NCBI GenBank assembly: GCA_028869255.1
Contig: CP110972.1
Coordinates: 2,795,001 to 2,859,000, forward strand
Origin: Pseudomonas poae
Lineage (GTDB): Bacteria; Pseudomonadota; Gammaproteobacteria; Pseudomonadales; Pseudomonadaceae
Direction: 5' to 3'
DNA length: 64,000 bases
Under the pieces are notes generated by a model. The model was given only the letters and a program-made list of their open reading frames with translations, made no database searches and had not been told where the DNA came from. Positions within the stretch are counted from its first letter, which is position 1. The number at the start of each line of letters is the position of its first letter. Made by a program: the position numbers and the translations under genes. Positions 57,800 through 64,000 of this stretch are shown here, one piece after another.

Positions 57800-58557
57800 T
57801 GATCAAGACCGCCGCCCAACTGGCTGTGATGCGTGAATCCGGGCGCTTGCTGGCCCAGGTGTTCAGCATGCTCGATGGTTTTGTCGCTGCCGGCCGCTCC
57901 ACCCTGGAGCTGGACAGCGCCGTCGAAGCGTTTATCCGCAACGACTTGAAAGCCCGCCCCGCCAGCCTCGGGCAATACGACTACCCGTTCTCCATCAACA
58001 CCTCGATCAACGAGGTAGTGTGCCATGGCATGCCCAGCGCCAAGGACGTGTTGAAGGACGGCGACATCATCAACATCGACATCACCCTGGAAAAAGGCGG
58101 CTTCATCGCCGACTCCAGCAAGATGTACATGATCGGCGACGTAGCACCCAAAGCCCGCCGCCTGGTGGAAATGACCTTCGAAGCCATGTGGGCCGGCATT
58201 CGCCAGGTCAAGCCCGGTGCGCGCCTGGGTGATATCGGCCACGCGATCCAGAGCCACGCGCAGGCCAATGGCTACAGCGTGGTACGTGAATACTGCGGCC
58301 ATGGCATCGGGCGGCAGATGCATGAGGAGCCGCAGGTGCTGCACTTCGGCCGCCCGGGCACCGGCCTGGAACTGCGCGAAGGCATGGTGTTTACCGTCGA
58401 GCCGATGCTCAACCAGGGCAGCGCCAAAGTGCGCAGTCTGAAGGACGGCTGGACCGTGGTCACCAAGGACAACAGCCTGTCGGCGCAGTGGGAACATACC
58501 GTGGCGGTGACGGCGGATGGATTTGAGGTGCTGACCCTGCAACCCGCCGCCTCCTGA
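57799..58557 (+). CDS. map: Type I methionyl aminopeptidase
   Basis: Removes N-terminal Met from nascent proteins. Start at 57799 (MIKTAAQLAVMRESGRLLAQ), overlapping the ParD-like stop by one base; the longer frame upstream is not coding. 252 residues with all metal ligands visible: Asp in INIDITLEKGGF and IADSS, His in EYCGHGIGRQMHEEP, Glu in VFTVEPML and in QWEHTVAV, plus the substrate His in VCHGMPS. Not in the usual rpsB-tsf context, so it is probably a second MetAP paralogue, here tied to a ParD-like gene. Confidence 0.93.
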   Translation: MIKTAAQLAVMRESGRLLAQVFSMLDGFVAAGRSTLELDSAVEAFIRNDLKARPASLGQYDYPFSINTSINEVVCHGMPSAKDVLKDGDIINIDITLEKGGFIADSSKMYMIGDVAPKARRLVEMTFEAMWAGIRQVKPGARLGDIGHAIQSHAQANGYSVVREYCGHGIGRQMHEEPQVLHFGRPGTGLELREGMVFTVEPMLNQGSAKVRSLKDGWTVVTKDNSLSAQWEHTVAVTADGFEVLTLQPAAS

Positions 58558-58651
58558 ACGACACAAACCTGTGGGCGCGGGCTTGCCTGCGATGCGTACA
58601 ACACGGTGCTTGAGGAACACCGCGCTGGCGCGTCACCGGCTTCATCGCGAC

Positions 58652-60238
58652 TCACCAGACCTGGCCCTGGCGCTTCAATTCCAGGCGCCGCACAAACTCT
58701 TCCAGCACCAGGCCATACAGGTCGTCCTGCAAATAAGCATCTTCAATGCCCGCGTCGAGGTTGGGGTTGTCGTTGACCTCAATCACCACCACCTTGTCGC
58801 CGGATTGCTTGAGGTCGACCCCATAGAGGCCGTCGCCGATCAGGTTGGCGGTCTTCACCGCCAGCTCCACCACCGCCTTGGGCGCCTCATGGACCGCCAG
58901 GGTGCGGCATTCGCCGTTGATGTCCTGGCCGATGGCCTTGTGGTTGTAGATTTGCCAATGGCCCTTGGACATAAAGTACTGGCAGGCAAAGATCGGCTTG
59001 CGGTTGAGCACGCCGATGCGCCAGTCGTACTCGGTGTAGAAAAACTCCTGGGCCAGCAACAGCACCGAGTGCTCGAACAATTCAGCTGTGGCCTTGAGCA
59101 GCGCCTCCTGGCTTTCCACCTTGATCACCCCACGTGAAAAACAACCATCGGGGATCTTCAACACCAGCGGGAAACCCAGGCGCTCGCCGACCCGCTCGAA
59201 ATCTTGCGGTCGCTCCTTGTACAGAATCTCGGTGGCGGGCATGCCCAGTCGATGGCTGTTCAGCAGGTCGGTGAGGTAGACCTTGTTGGTACAGCGCAGG
59301 ATCGACGCCGGGTCGTCCATCACCACCAGCCCTTCGCTTTCGGCTTTTTTGGCGAAACGGTAGGTATGGTTATCGACGCTGGTAGTCTCGCGGATCAGCA
59401 AGGCGTCGTACTCGGCCAGTCGCGAGTAGTCCTTGCGCTCGATCAACTCCACATCGATGCCCAGCCCCTTGCCCACCCGGATAAAATTTTCCAGGGCACG
59501 AGCATTCGACGGCGGCAGTTGCTCCTGGGGATCGTGCAGGATCGCCAGGTCATACCGCGCCAGGCGGCGTGAGCGTGGCTGGCGCCAGATCTTGCGGCTG
59601 AAGTTGTCGAGGGCGTGGGCGAACTGGTCTTCCTGGTCGTCACGCAACTTATGTAACACCCCGGACTTGACCCCCTCGACGTGCCAGCCGTTATTCTTTT
59701 TAAACTCAACTAACAGAATCGGACAGGGAAACGCTTCAAACAACTGACGGGCCAACTCCTGCAACGGCTCTATATTGGTTCGCCCGAAGTAAAGGGTCAG
59801 GGTAAAGCCTTCGGTATTGCTGTAAAGATGATGACTCAAGGCTTTATCGAGGGTTTTATCCACGTCATCCAGTGCCAGGCCATACAGCGACTTTTTAGTC
59901 AATTCACTGATGGTGCGCACCGACGGAATCACCTTGTGCCCCCGCGCCTCGGCCAGCAAGGAGCAATAGTAACCGTGCCCCAGGTATTTGTAGCTGCGGC
60001 ACAGGTTGATCACCTGCACACGCTTGCCGGTCTCGTTTTCACGGGTTTGTTCGAGGTATTCATGGGCGGTGACGATGTCTTCGCTGGGGAAGTAGGAGGC
60101 CCAATCTTCCTTGCGCTCGACAATGATCAAAACTTGGCTTCCCACTTTGGGCGGAGCGGAAAAATAACCCTGATTGCTTATTGTCGCCGCGACTGTTTGC
60201 TCGGATACTTCACGCCAATGACCTTGTACCGCCGACAT
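58652..60238 (-). CDS. RimK family ATP-grasp ligase with N-terminal extension
   Basis: 528 residues. The C-terminal ~300 residues are an ATP-grasp of the RimK type: LLIRETTSVDNHTYRFAKKA, LVVMDDPASILRCTNKVYLT, FPLVLKIPDGCFSRGVIKVE (ATP Lys and loop), VVVIEVNDNPNLDAGIEDAY (Mg ligands Glu, Asn). The N-terminal ~220 residues form a domain not found in ribosomal-S6 RimK. The family ligates amino acids or peptides to carboxylates. Divergent from a GNAT gene across 94 bases, which suggests a joint role in making or modifying a small peptide. Confidence 0.88.
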   Translation of the reverse strand: MSAVQGHWREVSEQTVAATISNQGYFSAPPKVGSQVLIIVERKEDWASYFPSEDIVTAHEYLEQTRENETGKRVQVINLCRSYKYLGHGYYCSLLAEARGHKVIPSVRTISELTKKSLYGLALDDVDKTLDKALSHHLYSNTEGFTLTLYFGRTNIEPLQELARQLFEAFPCPILLVEFKKNNGWHVEGVKSGVLHKLRDDQEDQFAHALDNFSRKIWRQPRSRRLARYDLAILHDPQEQLPPSNARALENFIRVGKGLGIDVELIERKDYSRLAEYDALLIRETTSVDNHTYRFAKKAESEGLVVMDDPASILRCTNKVYLTDLLNSHRLGMPATEILYKERPQDFERVGERLGFPLVLKIPDGCFSRGVIKVESQEALLKATAELFEHSVLLLAQEFFYTEYDWRIGVLNRKPIFACQYFMSKGHWQIYNHKAIGQDINGECRTLAVHEAPKAVVELAVKTANLIGDGLYGVDLKQSGDKVVVIEVNDNPNLDAGIEDAYLQDDLYGLVLEEFVRRLELKRQGQVW

Positions 60239-60332
60239 AATATTTGATCCGCTTTAGAGAACTCGACCTTTTCTATTAAGCACGATCTTTTAGAGAAGTC
60301 CCGTTTCGTTACGTAACTTTTACGGCGGTCAT

Positions 60333-60785
60333 ATGGCTCTTTTCTTTCGCGTTGCAGTACCCGACGACGTGCCGGCCTTATGGGCATTGGAACAGCAATG
60401 TTTCACCGGCGACCGCCTGTCGCGGCGCAGTTTTCACTGGATGATCCGTCGCGCCCACGGCCAACTCCTGGTGGCGCAAAGCGACAGGCAGTTGCTCGGC
60501 TATGGGCTGGTGCTGTTGCGCAATGGCACCTCACTGGCGCGGTTATATTCCCTAGCCATCGCCGAGCACACTCGAGGGCTGGGCGTGGGCAGGCAGTTGC
60601 TGGCGCGCATCGAAACGTACGCTGCGGAGCACGCCTGCACCCACTTGCGCCTGGAAGTGCGCACCGACAACCCCGCTGCGCTCACCCTATATGAACGCAA
60701 CGGCTACCGACGCTTTGCCTGGGTCGATGATTACTACGAAGACCACACCTCGGCGCTGCGGCTGGAAAAAGCCCTCCCAAGGTGA
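60333..60785 (+). CDS. GNAT family N-acetyltransferase (RimI-like)
   Basis: 150-residue acetyltransferase: FRVAVPDDVPALWALEQQCF at the start, RLYSLAIAEHTRGLGVGRQL (acetyl-CoA loop RGLGVG), and LRLEVRTDNPAALTLYERNG, the classic RimI-type motif B. It is divergent from the RimK-like ligase. In some proteobacteria the partner of this ligase is a GNAT fused to a C39-peptidase domain (family memory); here the protein ends at the GNAT domain and a REP element follows 9 bases after the stop, so the C39 part is absent. Confidence 0.88.
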   Translation: MALFFRVAVPDDVPALWALEQQCFTGDRLSRRSFHWMIRRAHGQLLVAQSDRQLLGYGLVLLRNGTSLARLYSLAIAEHTRGLGVGRQLLARIETYAAEHACTHLRLEVRTDNPAALTLYERNGYRRFAWVDDYYEDHTSALRLEKALPR

Positions 60786-60794
60786 AAGAGCCAT

Positions 60795-60906
60795 TGTGGC
60801 GAGCGGGCTTGTTGTGGCGAGCGGGCTTGCCCGCGTTGGAGTGCGCAGCGCTCCCAGGATTTTGGGGCCGCTGCGCAGCCCAACGCGGGCAAGCCCGCTC
60901 GCCACA
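60795..60906. repeat. REP/BIME element between GNAT and sfnG genes
   Basis: TTGTGGCGAGCGGGCTTG appears twice in tandem, then GCCCGCGTTGGAGTGCGCAG with its inverted copy CTGCGCAGCCCAACGCGGGC, ending AAGCCCGCTCGCCACA. It is of the GTGGCGAG class, unlike most others in the window (GTGGGAGC class). Confidence 0.88.
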
Positions 60907-60937
60907 CAGGCCCGCGGCTTGCCACAAGAGATGAGCC

Positions 60938-62023
60938 TCAGGCCACCTGCTTGATACCGGCCTTGGCCTCCAGCTCGCGCACCAACGGCAACACGCGCTT
61001 GCCGAAATACTCGACCTCTTCCTGGAAGTGCAGGAAACCCGCGAGCACCAGGTCCACCCCCACCGCCTTGAGCGCGACGATGCGCTCGGCAATCTGTTGC
61101 GGGGTGCCGATCAGGTTGGTCTTGAAGCCGTCGTTGTACTGCACCAAGTCTTCAAAGCTGGACTTGGCCCAGTTGCCCTCGCCTTCGGGGGACGCCTTGC
61201 CTGCCTGTTTGGCCGCGTCGCCAAACGCATTTACGGCTTCCGGGTCGGCCTTGTCGATGATTTCCGCGAGCACGGCGCGGGCTTCTTCCTCGGTGTCGCG
61301 GGCGATGATAAAGGCGTTGACCCCGACCTTGACCGAATGGTTATTCAGCGCCGCTTTGGCACGGATGTCATCGACCTGGGCCTTGATGCCTTCGGGGGTG
61401 TTGCCGTTGGTGAAGTACCAGTCCGACACCCGCGCCGCCATGTCTCGCGCCGCCCGCGAGCTGCCGCCCTGGAACACTTCCGGCTGGCCCAGCGGCTTGG
61501 GTTTGAGGGTGTAGTTGTTGAAACGGTAGAAATCGCCCTTGAAGGTGAAGTCGTCCTGGGTCCAGATGCCTTTGAGGGCACGGATAAACTCTTCGGACCG
61601 GCGATAGCGCTCGTCGTGTTCCAGCCAGTGTTCGCCGATGGCCTGGAACTCACCCTTGAACCAGCCACTGACGATGTTCACCGCGATACGGCCATTCGTG
61701 AGCTGGTCGATAGTCGCCAGTTGCTTGGCCGCCAGCGCTGGCTGCCACGGGCCAGGCAGGATCGCGGCAATCACCTTGAGCGTGGTGGTCGCGGCCAGCA
61801 GCGCATGGCTGAACGCCACGGATTCATGCTGGTTTTCGGCACCGTAGCCGGCGGTAAAGCGAATCTGCGTCAGGCCATATTCGAAGCCGGCGGCTTCGGC
61901 CAGTTGCGCCAGTTTGCGGTTGTAGTCGATGCCCCAGTGGGTGCGTTGCTCGATCTTGCTAACCACCAGCCCGCCGCTGACGTTGGGCACCCAATAGGCA
62001 AATTTCACAGCTTGCTGACTCAT
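60938..62023 (-). CDS. sfnG: FMNH2-dependent dimethylsulfone monooxygenase
   Basis: Cleaves dimethylsulfone to methanesulfinate for sulfur supply, with reduced flavin from a partner reductase. Start at 62023 (MSQQAVKFAYWVPNVSGGLV) after GAGG gives 361 residues; the frame continues far upstream but is not coding there. The sequence follows P. putida SfnG: KLAQLAEAAGFEYGLTQIRF, AAILPGPWQPALAAKQLATI, AVNIVSGWFKGEFQAIGEHW, VFQGGSSRAARDMAARVSDW. Luciferase-like TIM barrel. A -24/-12 promoter lies upstream, consistent with sigma-54/SfnR control. Confidence 0.94.
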   Translation of the reverse strand: MSQQAVKFAYWVPNVSGGLVVSKIEQRTHWGIDYNRKLAQLAEAAGFEYGLTQIRFTAGYGAENQHESVAFSHALLAATTTLKVIAAILPGPWQPALAAKQLATIDQLTNGRIAVNIVSGWFKGEFQAIGEHWLEHDERYRRSEEFIRALKGIWTQDDFTFKGDFYRFNNYTLKPKPLGQPEVFQGGSSRAARDMAARVSDWYFTNGNTPEGIKAQVDDIRAKAALNNHSVKVGVNAFIIARDTEEEARAVLAEIIDKADPEAVNAFGDAAKQAGKASPEGEGNWAKSSFEDLVQYNDGFKTNLIGTPQQIAERIVALKAVGVDLVLAGFLHFQEEVEYFGKRVLPLVRELEAKAGIKQVA

Positions 62024-62062
62024 CGAACGGTACCTCGCACAAAGGAATGTACCTAGGGCTTG

Positions 62063-62078
62063 AGCAGCAAGCGTGCCA
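62063..62078 (-). promoter_or_regulatory. Sigma-54 (-24/-12) promoter of sfnG
   Basis: Minus strand TGGCACGCTTGCTGC: GG at 62077-62076 and GC at 62065-62064 with exactly 10 bases between, matching TGGCACG-N4-TTGC at all but one position. The predicted start is about 62052, leaving a 30-base leader to the ATG. Confidence 0.8.
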
Positions 62079-62177
62079 GCCAGGGGCAAACGCCCATCCC
62101 ATGGGCGCCGCGCTGAAAACCCGTGGCCGGATCGGCGCCAGTGGCCCTGTTGAGGTTTGAAGCGGTTTGTCGGTTTA

Positions 62178-62195
62178 CTGTTGCTGAGGCAACAG
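62178..62195. promoter_or_regulatory. Palindrome between the divergent sigma-54 promoters
   Basis: CTGTTGC and GCAACAG are perfect inverted copies around TGAG, about 100 bases upstream of the -24 element of sfnG and 40 bases upstream of that of the divergent gene. The position fits an enhancer site for an SfnR-type activator; binding is inferred. Confidence 0.5.
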
Positions 62196-62235
62196 CAGGC
62201 GCGGTCAATCCCCCGAAAACACTGGGCCCGGCACC

Positions 62236-62252
62236 CGGCACGGAGTGTGCAA
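62236..62252 (+). promoter_or_regulatory. Sigma-54 (-24/-12) promoter of the SfnB-like gene
   Basis: CGGCACGGAGTGTGCAA: GG at 62237-62238 and GC at 62249-62250 separated by exactly 10 bases. It lies 40 bases upstream of the ATG at 62291; a start near 62262 is predicted. Confidence 0.75.
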
Positions 62253-62290
62253 TCACTCAAGCTATTGATCACTGCCCGGAGCCTTGCCCC

Positions 62291-63526
62291 ATGACCGAAC
62301 ACCACGTCATCAACCCGCTGTCCACCGGCGTCGACTACCCTACCCTGGCGGCGCGCTTTCGCCCGATTTTCCAGCGCATCGCCGATGGTGCGCTGGAGCG
62401 CGAACAAACCCGCGCGCTGCCCCACGAGCCAATCCAGTGGCTCAAAGCAGCCGGTTTCGGCGCCGTACGCGTCCCGGTGGAATATGGCGGTGGCGGTGCT
62501 TCGCTGCCGCAACTGTTCGAATTGCTGATCGAACTGGCCGAAGCCGACTCCAACGTGCCGCAGGCCCTGCGCGGGCATTTCGCGTTTGCCGAAGACCGCC
62601 TCAACGCCCCGCCGAGCGCCGGTCGCGACCTGTGGTTCAAGCGCTTTGTCGACGGCGATATCGTGGGCTGCGCCTGGACCGAAATCGGCGCGGTGGCCAT
62701 CGGTGATGTCGTCACCAAGGTCAGCCCGGACGGTGAGCACTGGAAACTCAACGGTGAAAAGTTCTACAGCACCGGTAGCATTTTCGCTGACTGGATCGAC
62801 GTGTACGCCCAGCGCAGCGACACCGGCGGTGACGTGATCGCCGCCACCCGCGCCCGCCAAGCGGGCGTGGTGCACAGCGATGACTGGGACGGTTTTGGCC
62901 AGCGCACCACGGGCAGCGGCACCTCACGTTTTAACGATGCGGTGGTGGAGGCCGAAAACGTGATCGACTTCGCCACCCGTTTCAAATACCAGACCGCTTT
63001 TTACCAGTTGGTGCTGCTGGCCAGCCTGGCCGGTATCGGTCGGGCGGCGTTGCGCGATGTGGCTCATCAGGTGCGCAGTCGCAAGCGCATCTACAGCCAT
63101 GGTAATGCGCCACATGTGAGCCAGGATTCACAGGTTCAACAGGTGGTGGGCGAAGTCGCCGCCTTGGTCTATGCCGCCGAGGCCAGCGCGTTGAAGGCTG
63201 CAGTGCCGGCGCAGCGGGCTTATCTGGCGCGGTTTGGCGGGGATGACACCGTGGAGCGTGAGGCCAATGTGGCGGCCGAGATTGAATCGGCTACGGCGCA
63301 GGTGGTGGTGTCGGAGTTGATCCAGCGGGCCACCAGCGAACTGTTTAATGCGCTGGGGGCTTCGGATGTGCGCCAGGGTAAATCGCTGGATCGGCATTGG
63401 CGTAATGCGCGGACGGTGTCGTCGCATAATCCGGTGATTTACAAGGCGCGGATTGTGGGGGATTGGGTGGTTAACGGGGCTGAGCCGCCGTTTGTTTGGC
63501 AGATTGGGAATGGGACTAAGGGGTGA
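62291..63526 (+). CDS. Acyl-CoA dehydrogenase-fold flavin monooxygenase (SfnB/DszC-like)
   Basis: Start at 62291 (MTEHHVINPLSTGVDYPTLA), nine bases after CGGAG and downstream of the sigma-54 promoter; the frame extension upstream is excluded by that promoter. 411 residues: RFRPIFQRIADGALEREQTR, GFGAVRVPVEYGGGGASLPQ, VGCAWTEIGAVAIGDVVTKV, WKLNGEKFYSTGSIFADWID, DRHWRNARTVSSHNPVIYKA. The Arg-Asn-rich C-terminal segment is typical of DszC-like and SfnB-type flavin enzymes of sulfur acquisition. Divergent from sfnG, so both likely respond to sulfate limitation. Exact substrate unknown. Confidence 0.87.
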   Translation: MTEHHVINPLSTGVDYPTLAARFRPIFQRIADGALEREQTRALPHEPIQWLKAAGFGAVRVPVEYGGGGASLPQLFELLIELAEADSNVPQALRGHFAFAEDRLNAPPSAGRDLWFKRFVDGDIVGCAWTEIGAVAIGDVVTKVSPDGEHWKLNGEKFYSTGSIFADWIDVYAQRSDTGGDVIAATRARQAGVVHSDDWDGFGQRTTGSGTSRFNDAVVEAENVIDFATRFKYQTAFYQLVLLASLAGIGRAALRDVAHQVRSRKRIYSHGNAPHVSQDSQVQQVVGEVAALVYAAEASALKAAVPAQRAYLARFGGDDTVEREANVAAEIESATAQVVVSELIQRATSELFNALGASDVRQGKSLDRHWRNARTVSSHNPVIYKARIVGDWVVNGAEPPFVWQIGNGTKG

Positions 63527-63558
63527 GGTCTGGGTTTTCAGGGGGTGGGGGGTAGATC

Positions 63559-63805
63559 CGTTATTTAGGTAATGGCTGATATGGGTTCCGCCCTTACGGC
63601 GGGTCACTTTTGAAAAGAGCCCAAAAGTAACCAAAAGGCTCTTGCCCCACCACTCGGCACCTCGCCTCCGGCTCGGTGTGCCCGCACGCAGACTTGAATC
63701 CGTGGGCCGCCGCGATGGGCCATCCTTGGCCCAGCGCGGCTAACCCGGCGTCCTGCCGGGTTACCCACGGATTCAAGCCTGCGTGCGGCCAGCGTGGTTA
63801 ATGGG
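63559..63805 (+). repeat. Long intergenic repeat, copy C
   Basis: Same order as 26465-26725: TTAGGTAATGGCTGA, GGTTCCGCCCTTACGGCGGG, AAAAGAGCCCAAAAGTAACC, CTTGAATCCGTGGG ... CCCACGGATTCAAG, then GCGTGCGGCCAGCGTGG. Differences from copy A are scattered substitutions. Confidence 0.85.
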
Positions 63806-63905
63806 GCGCCTAGGATCAAGATCAAAAGCAGAGCACGGCGGCCTTGTAGCCGACCTGAGTGGTGTGGATCAAGAGCGGGTCAGCGTGCACAGTGGGGGGC
63901 TTTTC

Positions 63906-64000
63906 TGTGGGAGCTGGCTTGTCGGGTCGCCGCATCGCTGCGATACAGGCAACTCGGTCTATCAGTGGCACCCAGTTGATGCCATCGCAGGCAAGCCAGC
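63906..64000. repeat. REP-type inverted repeat, cut by window end
   Basis: TGTGGGAGCTGGCTTG at the left and GCAGGCAAGCCAGC at the edge, with the centre ACTCGGTCTATCAGTGGCAC like the mtlE-mtlF element. Right end lies beyond the window. Confidence 0.85.

Larger units (their letters stand above)
63527..64000. other. Gene-free repeat region at the window end
   Basis: No gene supported. It holds a third copy of the long repeat (63559-63805), a spacer similar to the reverse complement of about 26930-27010, and a REP element cut by the window edge. Open frames here are translations of the repeat. Confidence 0.8.

Noticed and set aside
62024..62875. N-terminal extension of sfnG (frame open to 62875)
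   Set aside because: It would run through both sigma-54 promoters and antisense to the SfnB-like gene; SfnG homology begins at 62023.
1..64000. CRISPR arrays, tRNA/rRNA genes, prophage or IS transposase
   Set aside because: No regularly spaced direct repeats, no recognisable tRNA/rRNA segments and no transposase or integrase motifs were seen; the repeats present are dispersed REP-type palindromes and one long intergenic family.

Overview
The window is about 64 kb of chromosome from a fluorescent pseudomonad, probably of the Pseudomonas fluorescens group. The evidence is high-GC coding with strong GC3, a complete P. fluorescens-type mannitol/arabitol operon (mtlR, mtlEFGKDYZ), a muxABC-opmB type efflux operon, a glgE/treS/glgB operon, CcoG, an SfnG-type dimethylsulfone monooxygenase, Pseudomonas-restricted small families (DUF1652, DUF2790, DUF3203-like) and many REP elements of the 'GTGGGAGC..GGCTTGC' type. 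No rRNA, tRNA, CRISPR array, integrase or complete insertion sequence was seen.

Layout. 0-6 kb: 3' end of aroA, a small unknown gene, a CMD/tautomerase pair divergent from a LysR gene, a quinone reductase divergent from a TetR gene, a GNAT gene and a secreted CAP-domain protein. 6-9.5 kb: a hybrid histidine kinase and a diguanylate cyclase, both frameshifted. 9.5-17.3 kb (minus): glgE - treS/maltokinase - glgB, the route from trehalose/maltose through maltose-1-phosphate to branched alpha-glucan. 17.4-19.7 kb: a proline-rich peptide, a protein with a serralysin-like C-terminal domain, MgtC/SapB and a DUF3203-like gene. 19.8-26.3 kb: ccoG behind an Anr-like box, a MocR-type regulator, a small orphan gene behind a perfect hrp box, an SDR and a MHYT-GGDEF-EAL protein. 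26.3-27.3 kb: gene-free block of long inverted repeats plus REP. 27.3-36.4 kb (minus): muxA-muxB-muxC-opmB. 36.6-37.1 kb: tpx. 37.3-39.6 kb: a glycosyltransferase and mtlR. 39.6-46.2 kb: a giant toxin/effector-like gene behind a perfect hrp box, lying between mtlR and the mtl operon. 46.4-54.9 kb: mtlEFGKDYZ. 55-60.8 kb: small Pseudomonas families, a threonine dehydratase with an attenuator leader peptide, a ParD-like/MetAP pair, and a RimK-like ligase divergent from a GNAT gene. 60.9-63.5 kb: divergent sulfur-scavenging genes, both with sigma-54 promoters. The end of the window repeats the compound repeat seen at 26-27 kb.

Most notable. (1) Two exact HrpL-type hrp boxes (GGAACC-N15/16-CCACNNA) stand in front of otherwise unexplained genes, a ~2170-residue modular protein and a 150-residue orphan, making both candidate type III effectors although no secretion apparatus lies in the window. 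(2) Ten genes are each broken by one apparent 1-bp indel, nearly all in G/C homopolymers. Every repaired length is a multiple of three and in most cases family-typical, so systematic sequencing/assembly error is the leading explanation, and these genes should not be read as genuinely dead. (3) Regulatory DNA not captured by gene calls: an Ile-rich leader peptide plus terminator in front of ilvA, a divergent pair of -24/-12 promoters flanking a palindrome, and REP elements inside the mtl and glgE operons.
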